A stretch of DNA of 64,000 nucleotides from Albugo candida (Eukaryota > Oomycota > Peronosporomycetes > Albuginales), in the NCBI GenBank assembly GCA_040437565.1, contig JBDOQK010000006.1, positions 740,609 to 804,608 of the forward strand. Reading direction: 5' to 3'. Below the pieces are notes generated by a model. The model was not told the origin of the DNA, did not search any database, and saw only the letters and a list, made by a program, of their open reading frames with translations. Both the position numbers and the translations under genes were made by a program. This document shows, one piece after another, positions 44,364 through 56,150 of this stretch. How positions within the stretch are numbered: the first letter of the stretch is position 1; every line of letters begins with the position of its first letter.

Positions 44364-45648
44364 AAGACGAGTTGATACGGAGTACAGTGCGACATCACGC
44401 TGTATGACAAAGGCATCAGCGGTTGCGTGAGGAAGGTGGCAGACAAGGAGCACCGATGCAGCCACCAGCGGGTCCGTCATAAAGGCCACTGCCAGCACCG
44501 TCGTACTTTGCAGCGCAAAGACCCCTGCAGATAAGGGACCTGAAGCTTACCATCGAAAACTTCGACGGCAATGAGGTGTACCCAGGCATCGGGTCAGGGT
44601 TTGGACCCTGGAGGAAATTTATCGGAAGGTCAAAATCGCTGAAAACCTCAGTGGATGCCTGTGGGCTGAAGAAATACAGCTGGATTCTCTCGGTCGACAT
44701 CTATCCTTTAGATGGACAGCCCTTTCACAGCCAGGTGGACATCTGGTGCGAGGAGAACCCCCAAGTTTGGTACTCAATGGACCGAATGAACACCAAGTTC
44801 GACCCACGAATTTCGAAGTCACAAGCGTACAAGCTCTTCGCATCGAAGAAAAAGGAGGCCGTTTCGTCGAATGATCACATGCTGTACCTGATATCGCTGA
44901 GTAATGCTGTCGGTGGTGCTCATGACCAAGTTTTCGAAAATATTGCTGAGTTTGCCGGCTCTTTCAGGGCGTGCTATTGGCACGAATAAATTCTCAGCGT
45001 GAAGATTATTGCAAGCCGACTGTGGGCCACTGTGAAAGGCTCTATCGTTAGGCGAACTAAGAATAATGATGAGCGCCAACGTAGAAAACCGGGTGCCCGT
45101 TTCAAGTGCGGCAAAGAAGGTCACTTCAAACGAGAATGCAAACAAAAAGTCAAGAAAAAATTTGCGCTGGTCGTTGCGGACAATGTCGATGCCACCTGCC
45201 AATGAAATTTCAATAGTGACGAAACCATCCCTACTTAATGATACAATGGAGTGTGATGAGGACTACCTACTTCCAAACGGAGAAAGCTTAAAAATGCACA
45301 TCAAAGGAAATGCCGATTTTGTGGTACGCGTCGACGAAGAGCTTCGTCAAATCAAGCTACGCAATGTCTATCACTCGGCAGATCTTCCATGGAATATACT
45401 ATCTTATGGAAAATTCGAAGAAAGAGGGTATGACCTTCGCTATGATGGTACTACACGTCAGTGGTTCGACGAAGCGACGGTTTCAAGATTTTCGATTTTA
45501 AAAAGGACACGAATAACGTACTGGTGGTACGTGTCGTCACCGACGATGTCTTTGGAATTGATGTCATGAAAATTGAGGAGTCCGTAGCTGCAGCACTGGT
45601 TGAAGCCGCCCGTTCGACGATCCCAGATGCTCAACAAGGCAGTCTACT

Positions 45649-48600
45649 TTGTCAAGGTTTTCATTACACTGTTTATCTGGTAGTTTAACTACCTTGCTTA
45701 TCCTATCATGAGGCCCTGACCGTGTGAATATCACTTAAGTCTGACTTCATACCTAGAAAGGCAGATATTTCCCAAGCTTATTTCTTGACGCCTCAAACCT
45801 CTGCCCACACTACTGGGGATCGAACTAACGACCTCCGGCAGCGGGTCCGTGCGCTCGAGTGCTTAACTGACTAAGCTGGGTACGGACCCGTCGGGGGGCT
45901 TAGCGGTTAGTACAAAAGGGCTGCGGTGGGGCCTCTCGGCGGAGGCAAAGATTCCTCCACGTAAATATCAACCTACGCAATGAAGATATGGACGTGTCAA
46001 GACCGTCGGCAACTACACCAGAAAATAACTGTACAGGAGTTGGACCGGGCTCTTCAGAGCGTTACATACAAGGGATTAGAATACAGTAGATAAACGACCA
46101 AACTGTAGTAACAGAACGGTGTTTAAATAAAAGTACTACGGGCGAACACCCTTAACTGAGCTGGGTACGGGACTTCTCAATTTGCCGGCTACTACGTAAC
46201 GCGTAAAACTGATACATCAAAGCGCCTTTTCAGCAAAAACACGCACTTTTCCACCCTTTCCTGTCGAAGACAATCGTTACTATCGACATATCCAGCTTAC
46301 CTATCGTTACATCGCCTGATGTGGGTGGTACTTCTACATTTAATGTGTCCGTTACTGACACGTTACCGGCGGAAAGTACAGCTACCCGCACACCTATACC
46401 GTCGGACTCTACCGCGTTCGCTGAGGTTATTGGCCAATCCGAGACCGAGATGGAGATTGACACGCCTCTCTCTCCCACTCCAATTTCTGCCAATCAGCCG
46501 GTGGCAATGGAGGTTGATGACAAGAGCGCGTCATCAGCTTCGAAACCGGTTAAAACGGCGAGTGAAACCGACCATCGCCCAAGTTTAGCCGAGATCTTGA
46601 ATGGTCAAGAAGAAGTTCGCAAGGACAAAGCTGTAAAAAAGCGAAGTGGAATGTTGAAATGCCAAAACGTTTAGCTTCAGATTTACGTGCAATTAAACAA
46701 CTTTTTTAAGGCGGACGTCAGTCCTGGGATGTTTTGGATGTACACTTGGCGGCAGCAAAGCCAATTATACTGCCAAGTGCAAAGTATTTGATCGTCCTGG
46801 AGACGGGACAAACTCTTGTACGCACACCATCCGCCCAAATCCTACAATCGTTCGTTCGAGATCATGGGAGCACAATTCTTGACGATTTATTTGATGCGGG
46901 GAAAATTGGCCAACTGGCTAAATTGCCTGGGGGTAATTTACGCCTTCTCGTCAAGAGCGAGGAAGTTTGCCAGAAGTTGGATCATGAGAGGATTACTCTC
47001 ATGGGGAACCAGTACTCATTCCGAGAGTTCGATGTGCTCGGATCAAGATACTTCATGGACGTTTTCGGAATTGGACCGGAAATGTTCACAATAATAATTG
47101 CATCAGCACTGCATCGTCTTGGCTGCGATGTTTTGTATGAAAACTTTCGTGAAGTTCTGGCTTATAAACGGCTATCCATGTCTACGTGGAGGGTGTACTT
47201 TCGCTCCACGTCATGTCCTGAACCTCTGGTCTTGGCTGGAAAAGTTTGCGAACAAATTTGTATCGAAGGGAGATACTATTTGGCTCGCGGAAAAGGGGCT
47301 CCGTTACCTGTTGAGCGATTGAGGATGAATGAGCGCAGTCCACACTGCTTATTGCTGCCAGTGAACACTCCGAACTCGACTCAGCGAGTAACGAAAACCC
47401 TGACTCCAACAACTGAATCTAAATCGATGCCAAGCAAGCGCACCGGAAAAACAACAAAACTAGCTCAAGAGAAGCAATACATAGAAGATAAAAAAAAGAA
47501 ATCAACCTCAAGTAAGGCCAAAAGTCCATCCAAAACTGACGAAAATCCTCTGTCCTCCGACAACTACCGAAGCTTATACATCGGAACGTCACCAGAAGGC
47601 ATCTTCGTCTCCTGTTTACGAACCGGACGAGAAGCTTGAAAGCAGTGAATCCCAACCGGCTGAGGAATCAAAACAAGCTCAAGAATCACAACCAGCTTCT
47701 TGGAAAATTGTTCGCTCAAACAACAAAAGAAGCCGGTCGTTAACAGCTTCAAAAGCCTGCTCAGTAAAGATCCTCCAGAAATTGAAAGGGCTTGCCACCA
47801 GCAGTTTTTTCGATGTCTTAGCACTATCGATGTGGAATATACCAAGATAGATGTTGCGACCAATCCAGGGTTCGGAAGCGCTATCATATCGTTCCGATCA
47901 ATGTTTTGGTACCTAAAGATGTAGCTACGTCGAAAGAAGCAGCACATTTTTTCACAAAGAAGCACACCAAAATCGTGAAAGACTCTCGTCCTACTCGCGT
48001 GGGTGAAGTAGTAGTGAACTTGTTGACAGAAGATCTACTGACGGCACAAATCCCAACGAAGCCCGATCGGCTTCTTCAAGCGGAAATTCACGTGCTCAAG
48101 GCGGAGAAGCATCTTGGATTCACATCCAATGGAGATAGCCTTCTCCAGTTTGCATTCAATCATCCGATCGCATTACATGGAGTGCTCAATAAGGGTGTGC
48201 GATTCAATGATCCGTGTTTAGCTGAAGTGTTGCATGTCCACACGATCAATCGTATACTTGCTGCATCCGATCCGAATTTGGACACCACTTTCATTACAAA
48301 ATGGTCGAAAAAGATTGGAAGAAAAGTCCCAACAAAACGTCAAGCTATGTTTGACGCAACCAATAGTTGGTGGACGGAGTCACCTGAAGTAGAAGAGCTC
48401 ACTTAAGCCACCAAATCGATCGCCTTATTCGAGCTCATGCTGATGTGCACTGCTCCGGCCATTTTTTATAATGACCACTGGATTCAACACATTACTGGTC
48501 GTTCGGTGCTGTGGATACCAACACACCATTGTCGCTTACTACACACCAATGCACTGATTATGATATTGCGCTCCCCACTAGGCACACTTTGCCTTAGTGA

Positions 48601-49893
48601 GTGGTTTGATGCTCGGTGGGATAGTCCCCTTTACTACAATTTGGAAGCCATTCAGCTTTCGACAAATTCTCTACTCGATGAAGTATCTATTTTGCAACTG
48701 AGCGAAGTAGATGGAGTACAAACACTCATTGTGGGTGCTATCTCTGTTCAGTATCAAGGGAATCTTATCGGATTACAATTTTTGGACCAATAAAACCATT
48801 CTTTTAGTCAATACAAACGGAATCAAAAAGAATGGCCAACTTACAATCCAACATACGTTTTCAAAATAAGCACTTTGTTGCGTGCAGGATACACGTTTTC
48901 GTAATCGTCAGCAGCTGGAGACGTTTCGCTTTCACCTGACATCGACATTCAGAACTAAATCGTTTATCAGTGATATGAATAGTCTTCACTATCACCCCTC
49001 TTAGGAACGAGTAAACGGTGTTATGACCATTATCCGGAACGATTTTCCTGGATTTCAAACTGCTAAAGCCGTGCACAACGCCACAGTTCCAGATCGTTAT
49101 CTGGTGGTCCGTTTGGTGGTTCATGGAGCACCAGTATACGTCCACAACGTTTATGCTCCGGGGGATTCAAAGGAACGAAAACCTTTTTTCGATCAGCTTC
49201 CAATTGGATCATTCGAAGCAAACGCATCACATATCGTCTGTGGAGATCTCAACACAACTCTCTGTCCAAGTCTNNNNNNNNNNNNNNNNNNNNNNNNNNN
49301 NNNNNNNNNNNNNNNNNNNNNNNNNNNNNNNNNNNNNNNNNNNNNNNNNNNNNNNNNNNNNNNNNNNNNNNNNCTACGACTTCCTCTCCTCCGGGACAGG
49401 TGGAAGCCATTCAGGATGGTGTTGGAAGATCTTTGCTTTGCATTGGTTGCCATTGCGATCCACTTCATCTGGACGGATCGGAATAGACGACTTTTCGACC
49501 AAATATCTTCAACATCAACAGGACCAGATGTTTCGGTGATCTACAGCAAATTCAGCGCCCAAATTCGGTTTTATCAATGTCAGTGCTATGATCCCGCACA
49601 GCATGATCAGCTTCAGATGGTTTTGCTCGGTCTATTCCAATCAGGTTCAGCAAAAAGATATTTCTCCGGGAGATCAGATCTTCTCAAGATACAAAGGCGT
49701 GAGCGCTCATAAGTCTGAGTTGCGTGGCTAGTCTACTTAGCCGTCTTCAACCTCGCCAAGTTCACTTTTTGTGACATTTCAAGCCACATCTGCATGTATT
49801 ATATGTTATTTATTGTAGTCTAGGCATTTAGAAAAGTCATTTACGTGTAATTCTAGTAATATAGACAACTTCAACTGAGCTGGGTACGGACCC
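45649..49893 (+). mobile_element. LINE inserted in the copia element, RT lost at a gap
   Basis: The 17-bp target duplication CAACAAGGCAGTCTACT (45632-45648 and 49894-49910) bounds it exactly. A long ORF1-like region runs over 46321-46674 and 46734-47639 and into 47906-48406, with a basic Lys/Ser-rich part, in several frames. The endonuclease appears at 49023-49273 with YVHNVYAPGDSKERK and HIVCGDLNTTL. After the 100-N gap at 49274-49373 the reading is already at the C-terminal end (FIWTDRNRRLFDQ), so the RT is missing or collapsed. The 3' end (49800-49893) is AT-rich, has no poly-A and finishes GAGCTGGGTACGGACCC. This LINE is not related to copies A and B at 11.7-16.9 kb. Confidence 0.85.
45811..45888 (-). 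repeat. tRNA-like (SINE-type) module
   Basis: On the minus strand, GGTCCGTACCCAGCTTAGTC starts a tRNA-like sequence with an A-box-like word (GCTTAGTCAGTTAAG, 45862-45876) and a B box (GTTCGATCCCC, 45815-45825) at near tRNA spacing. A full cloverleaf was not obtained. The first about 20 bases recur near 46155-46170 and at the LINE 3' end (49877-49893), so it is probably part of the mobile element rather than a host tRNA gene. Confidence 0.5.
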
Positions 49894-52800
49894 CAACAAG
49901 GCAGTCTACTGGAATTCCACTTGCGATTTGGTCACCTGGCGTATGACACCATCGAGAGAGTGGCTAATGACCCGTACAGCGGGATACTTCTCACGGATGA
50001 GAATAGTCTGGCTTGCTTAACATGTGAACAGGGCAAGCAGAACCGCAGCCATCAACCTGTTCAAGACACAGGAATCAATGCTCCTGTCGACCGAGTGGGT
50101 GGAGTTATCTGTAGCGATATCAAAAGACCAATAGTGCCGATCGACAGGTGTGGAAACAGGTAACTGATCAATTTTGTTGATCACAAGAGCAGTACTGCCT
50201 TGTGTTTCAGGCAAAAACTCAGGATAAAGCGACCAAGGCGTTTGCAACCTTACTTATTTACTTCGATAAGCGATTTATCTGCAAGCTGCACTACCTCCGT
50301 ACTGATGGGGGAGTTGGGTACAAGGTCGTCGATCCATTTTTAGGAAAACCGGTGTGCAGCGCAAGGTATCGGAAGCGGATAACCAAGTACAAACGGAAAG
50401 GCCGAGCGTATGCGCCAAACTCTGATGAACATGGTGCGCTCCATGATATTTGGGTCAGGACTGCCTTTGAGCCTTTGAGGAGACGCTGCGGAATACGCGA
50501 CCTATATACTAAACATCAGACCGACTCGAGGAAATGCGAGTCGTGCTTTGCCGCTTCAAGTACTTAGTGGAGTCAGCACAACACTGACGGATATCGTTAT
50601 TTTTGGATCACCATGCACCCCGATTCGGATAACATATATAACACTCTTGACCGGCGTGGGGAAGCAGGGCTCATAATTGGCAAGAGAGACGAAACTAAAA
50701 GCTATCAGGGGCTGTTCACGAAGGATCGTGTCGTTTGTACGACGCAGCATGTCAGCAATAACAAGAACCTTAGCGAGGACGCGAATGCAAAACTCGTTCT
50801 ACCAAGAAGAAGACCGCTGATCCCATCGACATTACCGTCGATTCAACAGCTGAAACTTGTAAGTCTATTGAAACAATTCTAGAGTAAACTGGCGATATTG
50901 GGCATCGGGAGGAGCCTTGAGTAGGATCAGGGAAGGTCAAAAAGGGCGGCAATCGCGGTGGACGGAAAAGCAAAACGACTGAGGCTTAGCAACCAAGCCA
51001 ACAATGAGAATGAAGACGCGATTTGATGGGTTGAAAACCACACCACGCGAGATTATTGGCGCGGTTTATCGTGTGAATCCGAAGAACTGGAAAGAAGTCA
51101 TCGAGAGCGACAATTGCGTGGCATGGAAGCGCGCTGCTGAATCGGAGATCTGCTCGCTCAAAGCCAATGACACGCGGGAAATGGTGTTGCGCAATGATGG
51201 AATGCGTCCTCTCACACAAAAAGTGGGTGTTCAAGACTAAGACAGATTCTGACGGAGCGTCGAACGGTCAAGGCGCGTACGGTGGCGTGTAGGAACGAGC
51301 AGTCATTTGAAGAATATTATACGCTGACGCTCGCCACGGTCATGGACATGATGATTGCGAAGGTTATCCTTGCACTATCCGATATATGAGGTGAACCGAC
51401 ACGTCATGGGAACGTGCCTGATGCATATGTCAAGGCCTCTGCTGAACCGGACTGGACATTTACCTACATGATCCACAAGAAATGAAAGTAAGTGAGAAGG
51501 AACTACAGCGTCGTGGCGCTCAGCGCACAAACAAGTGGTGCTTCGGCTTTAGCGCAGCCTTTATGGATTAAAACAAGCTGGAAGACTCTGGACGCAACTC
51601 CTACATTCAGAACTACTTCGTTTCAGATTCGTTCAATGTGTCACAGACTCTTGTCTCATCTACAAAGGGGATCACGATGAAAAGATTCATCGAAGATTTG
51701 AGTGGATGATGCGTAAAAAAGCGGTAACGCTGCAGATCAAGGACCTGAACATCGTTAGCAAGTTTCTAGGGATGCGACTTACCTATTCTTCGGAGTTTGG
51801 TTTTCAGATGAGCTACTATTAAAGTTTGGCCTGAACGATGCACACCACGTGATGACACCCATAGTGCTCGATCATGATACCGACATGCGGGAAGCTGACC
51901 CGATTATACTCGCGGATGGGCTAGTCAGATCAGCATAACTGAAAGACTTTCAGTCGATCGTGAGATCGCTGTTATCGTTGACTCGATGCACACGCCCGGA
52001 CATTGCTTATGCGGTGCACCGATCTACGCGTCGAACCGATCCTCCTACGGTGAGCGACCGGCAATTGAGCAAAAAAATTGCCAGGTATTGAGAGGAATCA
52101 AAAACGTCAAGTTTCAGCTTGGACATAAACAGGTTCAGCAAACACTACTGTGCAACTTTCAAGCGCAAGCGATGCGGGCTTTGAAGATGATGATATAAGT
52201 CGGTAAGCGGAGCGATTTTTCGTGTGGGTGACATGATAGCGGGCTGGACGTGCCGCAAACAAGCATCAGTATCGCTATCGACTATGAAAGCAGAATACAC
52301 ATCGGCTTCACATGCCGGTCAAGAGCTCCTCGGATTACGCGAACTAGTTGTTGAGATGGGGATAAACGTGGAATTTCCTATGCAGATGGAGATAGACAAT
52401 TAAGCAGCTATCCACCAGATGGAAAAGGAAGGAACTTCGACGCGAGCGAAACACATCGACTTTGAGCTGAAGTTTATTAAAGATTGTGCTAAACGAGGCA
52501 CCGTAAAGTCCTGTTATGTGCACACCGAAGATATGGCAGCTGATTTGCTTACGAAGGCACTTAGCTGTTCGACTAAAAGAATTGATGGGACTATGTTCGC
52601 TATTACGCGAAACTAGCAAGGATCAGGACATGAATTTAGGTAACGGACACACGGCAGCGTGAAGAAGAAGTGTTTCAAAGTAACGAATACACATTGCCAT
52701 CCGCCGGACGTTTTGGTAAAAAGATCCAAGGAATCTAAATAGTGGTCATGCGTACCTTCCGCTATGGAATATCCCGACGCGGTGGTTTCGTAATCAAGGA

Positions 52801-52899
52801 AGGCCGTAGAAAGAGAAACTAACAGTCATGAATAATATAATTACTTCTATTTTTGCCTCCCTCGAGTAAAGCGACTTCCTATTTCGTGCGGTGTTTTCA

Positions 52900-55800
52900 T
52901 GAGATTTGAATTCGAGAAAAAGGTAGTGTATTCAAATAAATTAACCGTTTGCTAGCCTATCCTTCATGTCTAGCTGAGTTACCAATATTCCACATACCCA
53001 TCTCTAGACGAGCGGTCAAACTCAAAATCTCTCTCTTGCAACTGAGCCTTGAATTCTTACAATCCTCATCGACCACCATGCGACTGTGATCTTCCTGTTA
53101 GGGAAGCCCGAAAACCGAGCGCAATTCCATCAGTCTCGGTGCCGGTAGTGCTTTGGTTAGAAGGTCCGCCATCATCATTCGTGATTCGAAGTACAGAGGC
53201 GCGACAATTCCTCGTACAGCGAAGTCGCGGATGAACTTTCATGGAATGTCCACGTGTTTGGCGCTCGTCATAATGTCTTCGGACTCCAGCTGCTTAATGG
53301 ATGCCTGGTTGTCAATCTTCATGGTCATGGGCTCGGTCCAATCTCTAGCATCAACCCACTTAGCACCAACAGTTCACGTCAACGTGAACGCCGAAGTAAA
53401 TTCAGCCTCCATGGTGGAAAAAGAAACCCCCGTCTGCTTCATGTAGATGTATTGTACTGTATAATCGCACTATTCATCGTAATCACTGCCGGTAACGGAC
53501 TTCTGATCTTGCTTGTCGTTCGTGAAATCCGAGTCGCTCCAGCTCTCAAGCAACAGATCATCTGCGTCCGACTCACTCATTTGCATGTACAGCTTCAATT
53601 CATTTGTACCTTGAGTTAGCGAGAAACCTTTTTTGCTAAGTTCTAGTCTTGTAAGGTCGGCTGGGGGGTTCGTCTCGATGCCATGTGAACGGTGAAACTT
53701 ATATCCGGTCACGTACAGCGCCAACACCATAACAAACTCCCAACAAGAGACTGAAAATAGCGGACAATTGGCTCACCTAGTAATTCTTCCGTCACCATAT
53801 ACTTCATCTCACTCGCTTCAGCTTCATTTCTATCCTCGTCTGCTGGAATTTGTACCCCGTTCGCTTCAGCCAATCCGTGCTTCTACAGGAGTTCTTCAAT
53901 AGTCGCCTGCTGATCTAGCGTCTAGCCATCCCCGTCGCTTAGCTCAGCGCGCATTTCCAAAATGTCCTTACTTTACCAAGGTCCTTTATTAAGAGTGTTT
54001 TCATTGTAAGAAAAAAATCTGCCACTAGCATCTGTAACCGTACGACGATCATTCCGTTACCCTATCGATTATAGTAAAAACACATGTCCGTAGTACACCG
54101 TGTAATTTCAGCATCTTCCAGTATGCCATGTAGTATCTGGCTCCATAATTTTCCTGCCTGCTTAAGTTTGTATAGAGGCTTCTTTAAACGCAATGCAATT
54201 TGGCTCCGCGTATCCACACCGAGCTTCCGCATATCTTCTTTGCGGATTTCGATACCTTACGGTATACCCAGGTGAATATCCAAATTCTCTTCCTTGTCTG
54301 CCTTTGCGTAGGCTTTTGGGATTCCCCCGTGCCTCGCCGGCACACACCGTTTCTACAAAGACCAGTACCACTTTTACGGTACTGAGCTTCATAACGGCAG
54401 CAAATGTGACGCCATAGTCGACGCCGAAAAGTTGCTCGTTCCCGCAAACCACGAGTCTGTCTTTGTCACGTTCGATAACACCATCCATGTCGGTCTTCCT
54501 CTTAAAAACCCACGTCGTGTGTAGTACATGGCTATGGTGGGAGGCACCTCCACCGTCCATAAGCTATTCTCATCGGATACCGGAGGTCTTCCCTTACATT
54601 CACGTCGCACCTTTACCATATTTTCCATCACTGCGTCCACAATGATGACCCTGCCGCGCTCGGTAATACTTAGAGACCCACCATTCGCAGTAACACATTC
54701 ATTCACGTGCTCCTCCGGGTCTTCAAGTAGGCTTACGACATTCACGGAGTGTTTAATGGACCCACTTTCGAGGATCCGATTTCTCTTGTTTACAATTGAA
54801 TTCTTGACAATAAGAACGAACTCCGTTTCTTGTCTTGCAGTGCGTCCTTTTTTTTCAACCTTTATGTGTATCCTTTTCCCGAAATTGTAACACATCTCGC
54901 GTTCGGTCGTCCGTTCTTACCAAACTCACCAATTCTCATCCTAGCTGCCTTCCTCGTGTCTCTAACTCCGTAGATTGAGCGAAATGCGCTATTCTTCTGC
55001 CTGGCGTGGGAAGTCGATCCACGTAAGGTTCAGACGCAAAATAATAGACATTCTTATGGCTGGGTCTGCGTAGTGCACAATTTTGTCAACGATTAAGTTG
55101 TCCGCCCCACCGCACTCTTCACTCACAGCTACCAGCTCGAGGTAGTGTTCCGTACAGCTTCTCCTGCTGTTCTTGGGTGAGTAAACATCTTCATGGTTAT
55201 AAATGATGTTATTTTGGCTGCAAACGTATGCGTCAGTCTCTGGATCGCGTGCTCCAAAGTTGGTTCCTCCTGCCACCAACCGTCAACCTGTCGATTCTGA
55301 TACCTTTCACCCACTCCTGCTAAGTGATGTACAAGTATGTCGACCTCTACATCCTCGCTCCACTGAAATCCACTAGCAAGTTCGGCGAACGAGATCTGCT
55401 ACAAAAACAATTTCACCTAACGACAGGGGGGCCCCCTCTACACAATCCCTGGTACAATTCTTCGCCGTCAAAAGGGCTAATTCCTAGCTTCCTTTGACGC
55501 GTGTCTGGAACCCGCTCCAACTACGCAACAAGATCCGGACCTTGGTGTTTTCGAGGTGCCGGGAGGTATGCTGGTGACTGCACGTAGTGTTGAGGCAGCT
55601 CAGGATGTAAGGCATGTGCTGTCTCGACGTTAGACGCGGCCTGTCCATATCCGCGCTTCCTAGTTCCCAAGCAGGTAGCCGGTGACCGGACACTTGTAAA
55701 GAGGCTTTCGGGGGTCACGTTGAGTCCAACGCCTCCCTAATCATAGCCCTGCCTTGACCAATAATCGGACCGAATAAGCTTGCCTCTTATCCTTTCTGCT

Positions 55801-56150
55801 CCTTCTCGTACTGTCACTATTGCGATGCCATCATGCGATCCATGCGTGCGGTGAGACCTGTTACAATTTCAAGAAGTCTTTCCAACGGGTTAAACCGTTG
55901 GGCTCATAACCTTTTGGCTGGATAGGATTGAATCCGAGAGAAAAAGTAGTGTTATAAGAATAGGGAGCCTTCAAAATCCCCTCAGTGCTTTTTGTAAAAT
56001 CCTTTCAGTTTGATATGATTGGCTAATTGCATGTGGGAAGCGTTAAAATACCCTGTGCGTTTGCTAAAATTTTCTTACTTTGATATGATTCTACATGATT
56101 GGCTAGTTTTCGAGCATGATAATTAAACCATACCGACTGCAAAAGAGACC
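52900..56150 (-). mobile_element. Broken Ty1/copia element
   Basis: On the minus strand, gag pieces lie at about 54989-55850, RT at 54160-54560 (HTTWVFKRKTDMDGVIERDK) and the RNase H end at about 53049-53420 (MADLLTKALP). A half-tRNA type primer site (minus strand GGTTATGAGCCCAAC) sits at about 55896-55911. Similar AT-rich ends at about 52900-53040 and 55915-56150 look like diverged LTRs, and exact limits were not fixed. The 3' LTR abuts the LTR of the previous element. It is a fossil with many breaks and is probably old. Confidence 0.7.

Larger units (their letters stand above)
43844..52899 (+). mobile_element. Broken Ty1/copia element carrying a LINE insertion
   Basis: The 5' LTR is 43844-44075 (a second assembly copy is at about 41784-42015), and the 3' LTR is 52671-52899, at about 89% identity by eye. 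Three bases after the 5' LTR is GGTTATAAGCCCAGC, which matches the anticodon-arm (half-tRNA) primer site known from copia. GAAGAAGAAG precedes the 3' LTR as the purine tract. Gag lies at about 44390-45200 with a zinc-knuckle-like GHFKREC, protease/pre-integrase at 45240-45630, integrase at 49915-50560, RT at about 51000-51900 and RNase H to 52616. Without the LINE at 45649-49893 the element is about 4.8 kb, the normal copia size. It is a fossil with several breaks, and the LTR divergence suggests it is old. Confidence 0.85.

Noticed and set aside
45811-45888. Functional tRNA gene
   Set aside because: It lies inside a mobile element, the stems do not pair fully, and its start recurs at other element positions, so it was called a SINE-type module.
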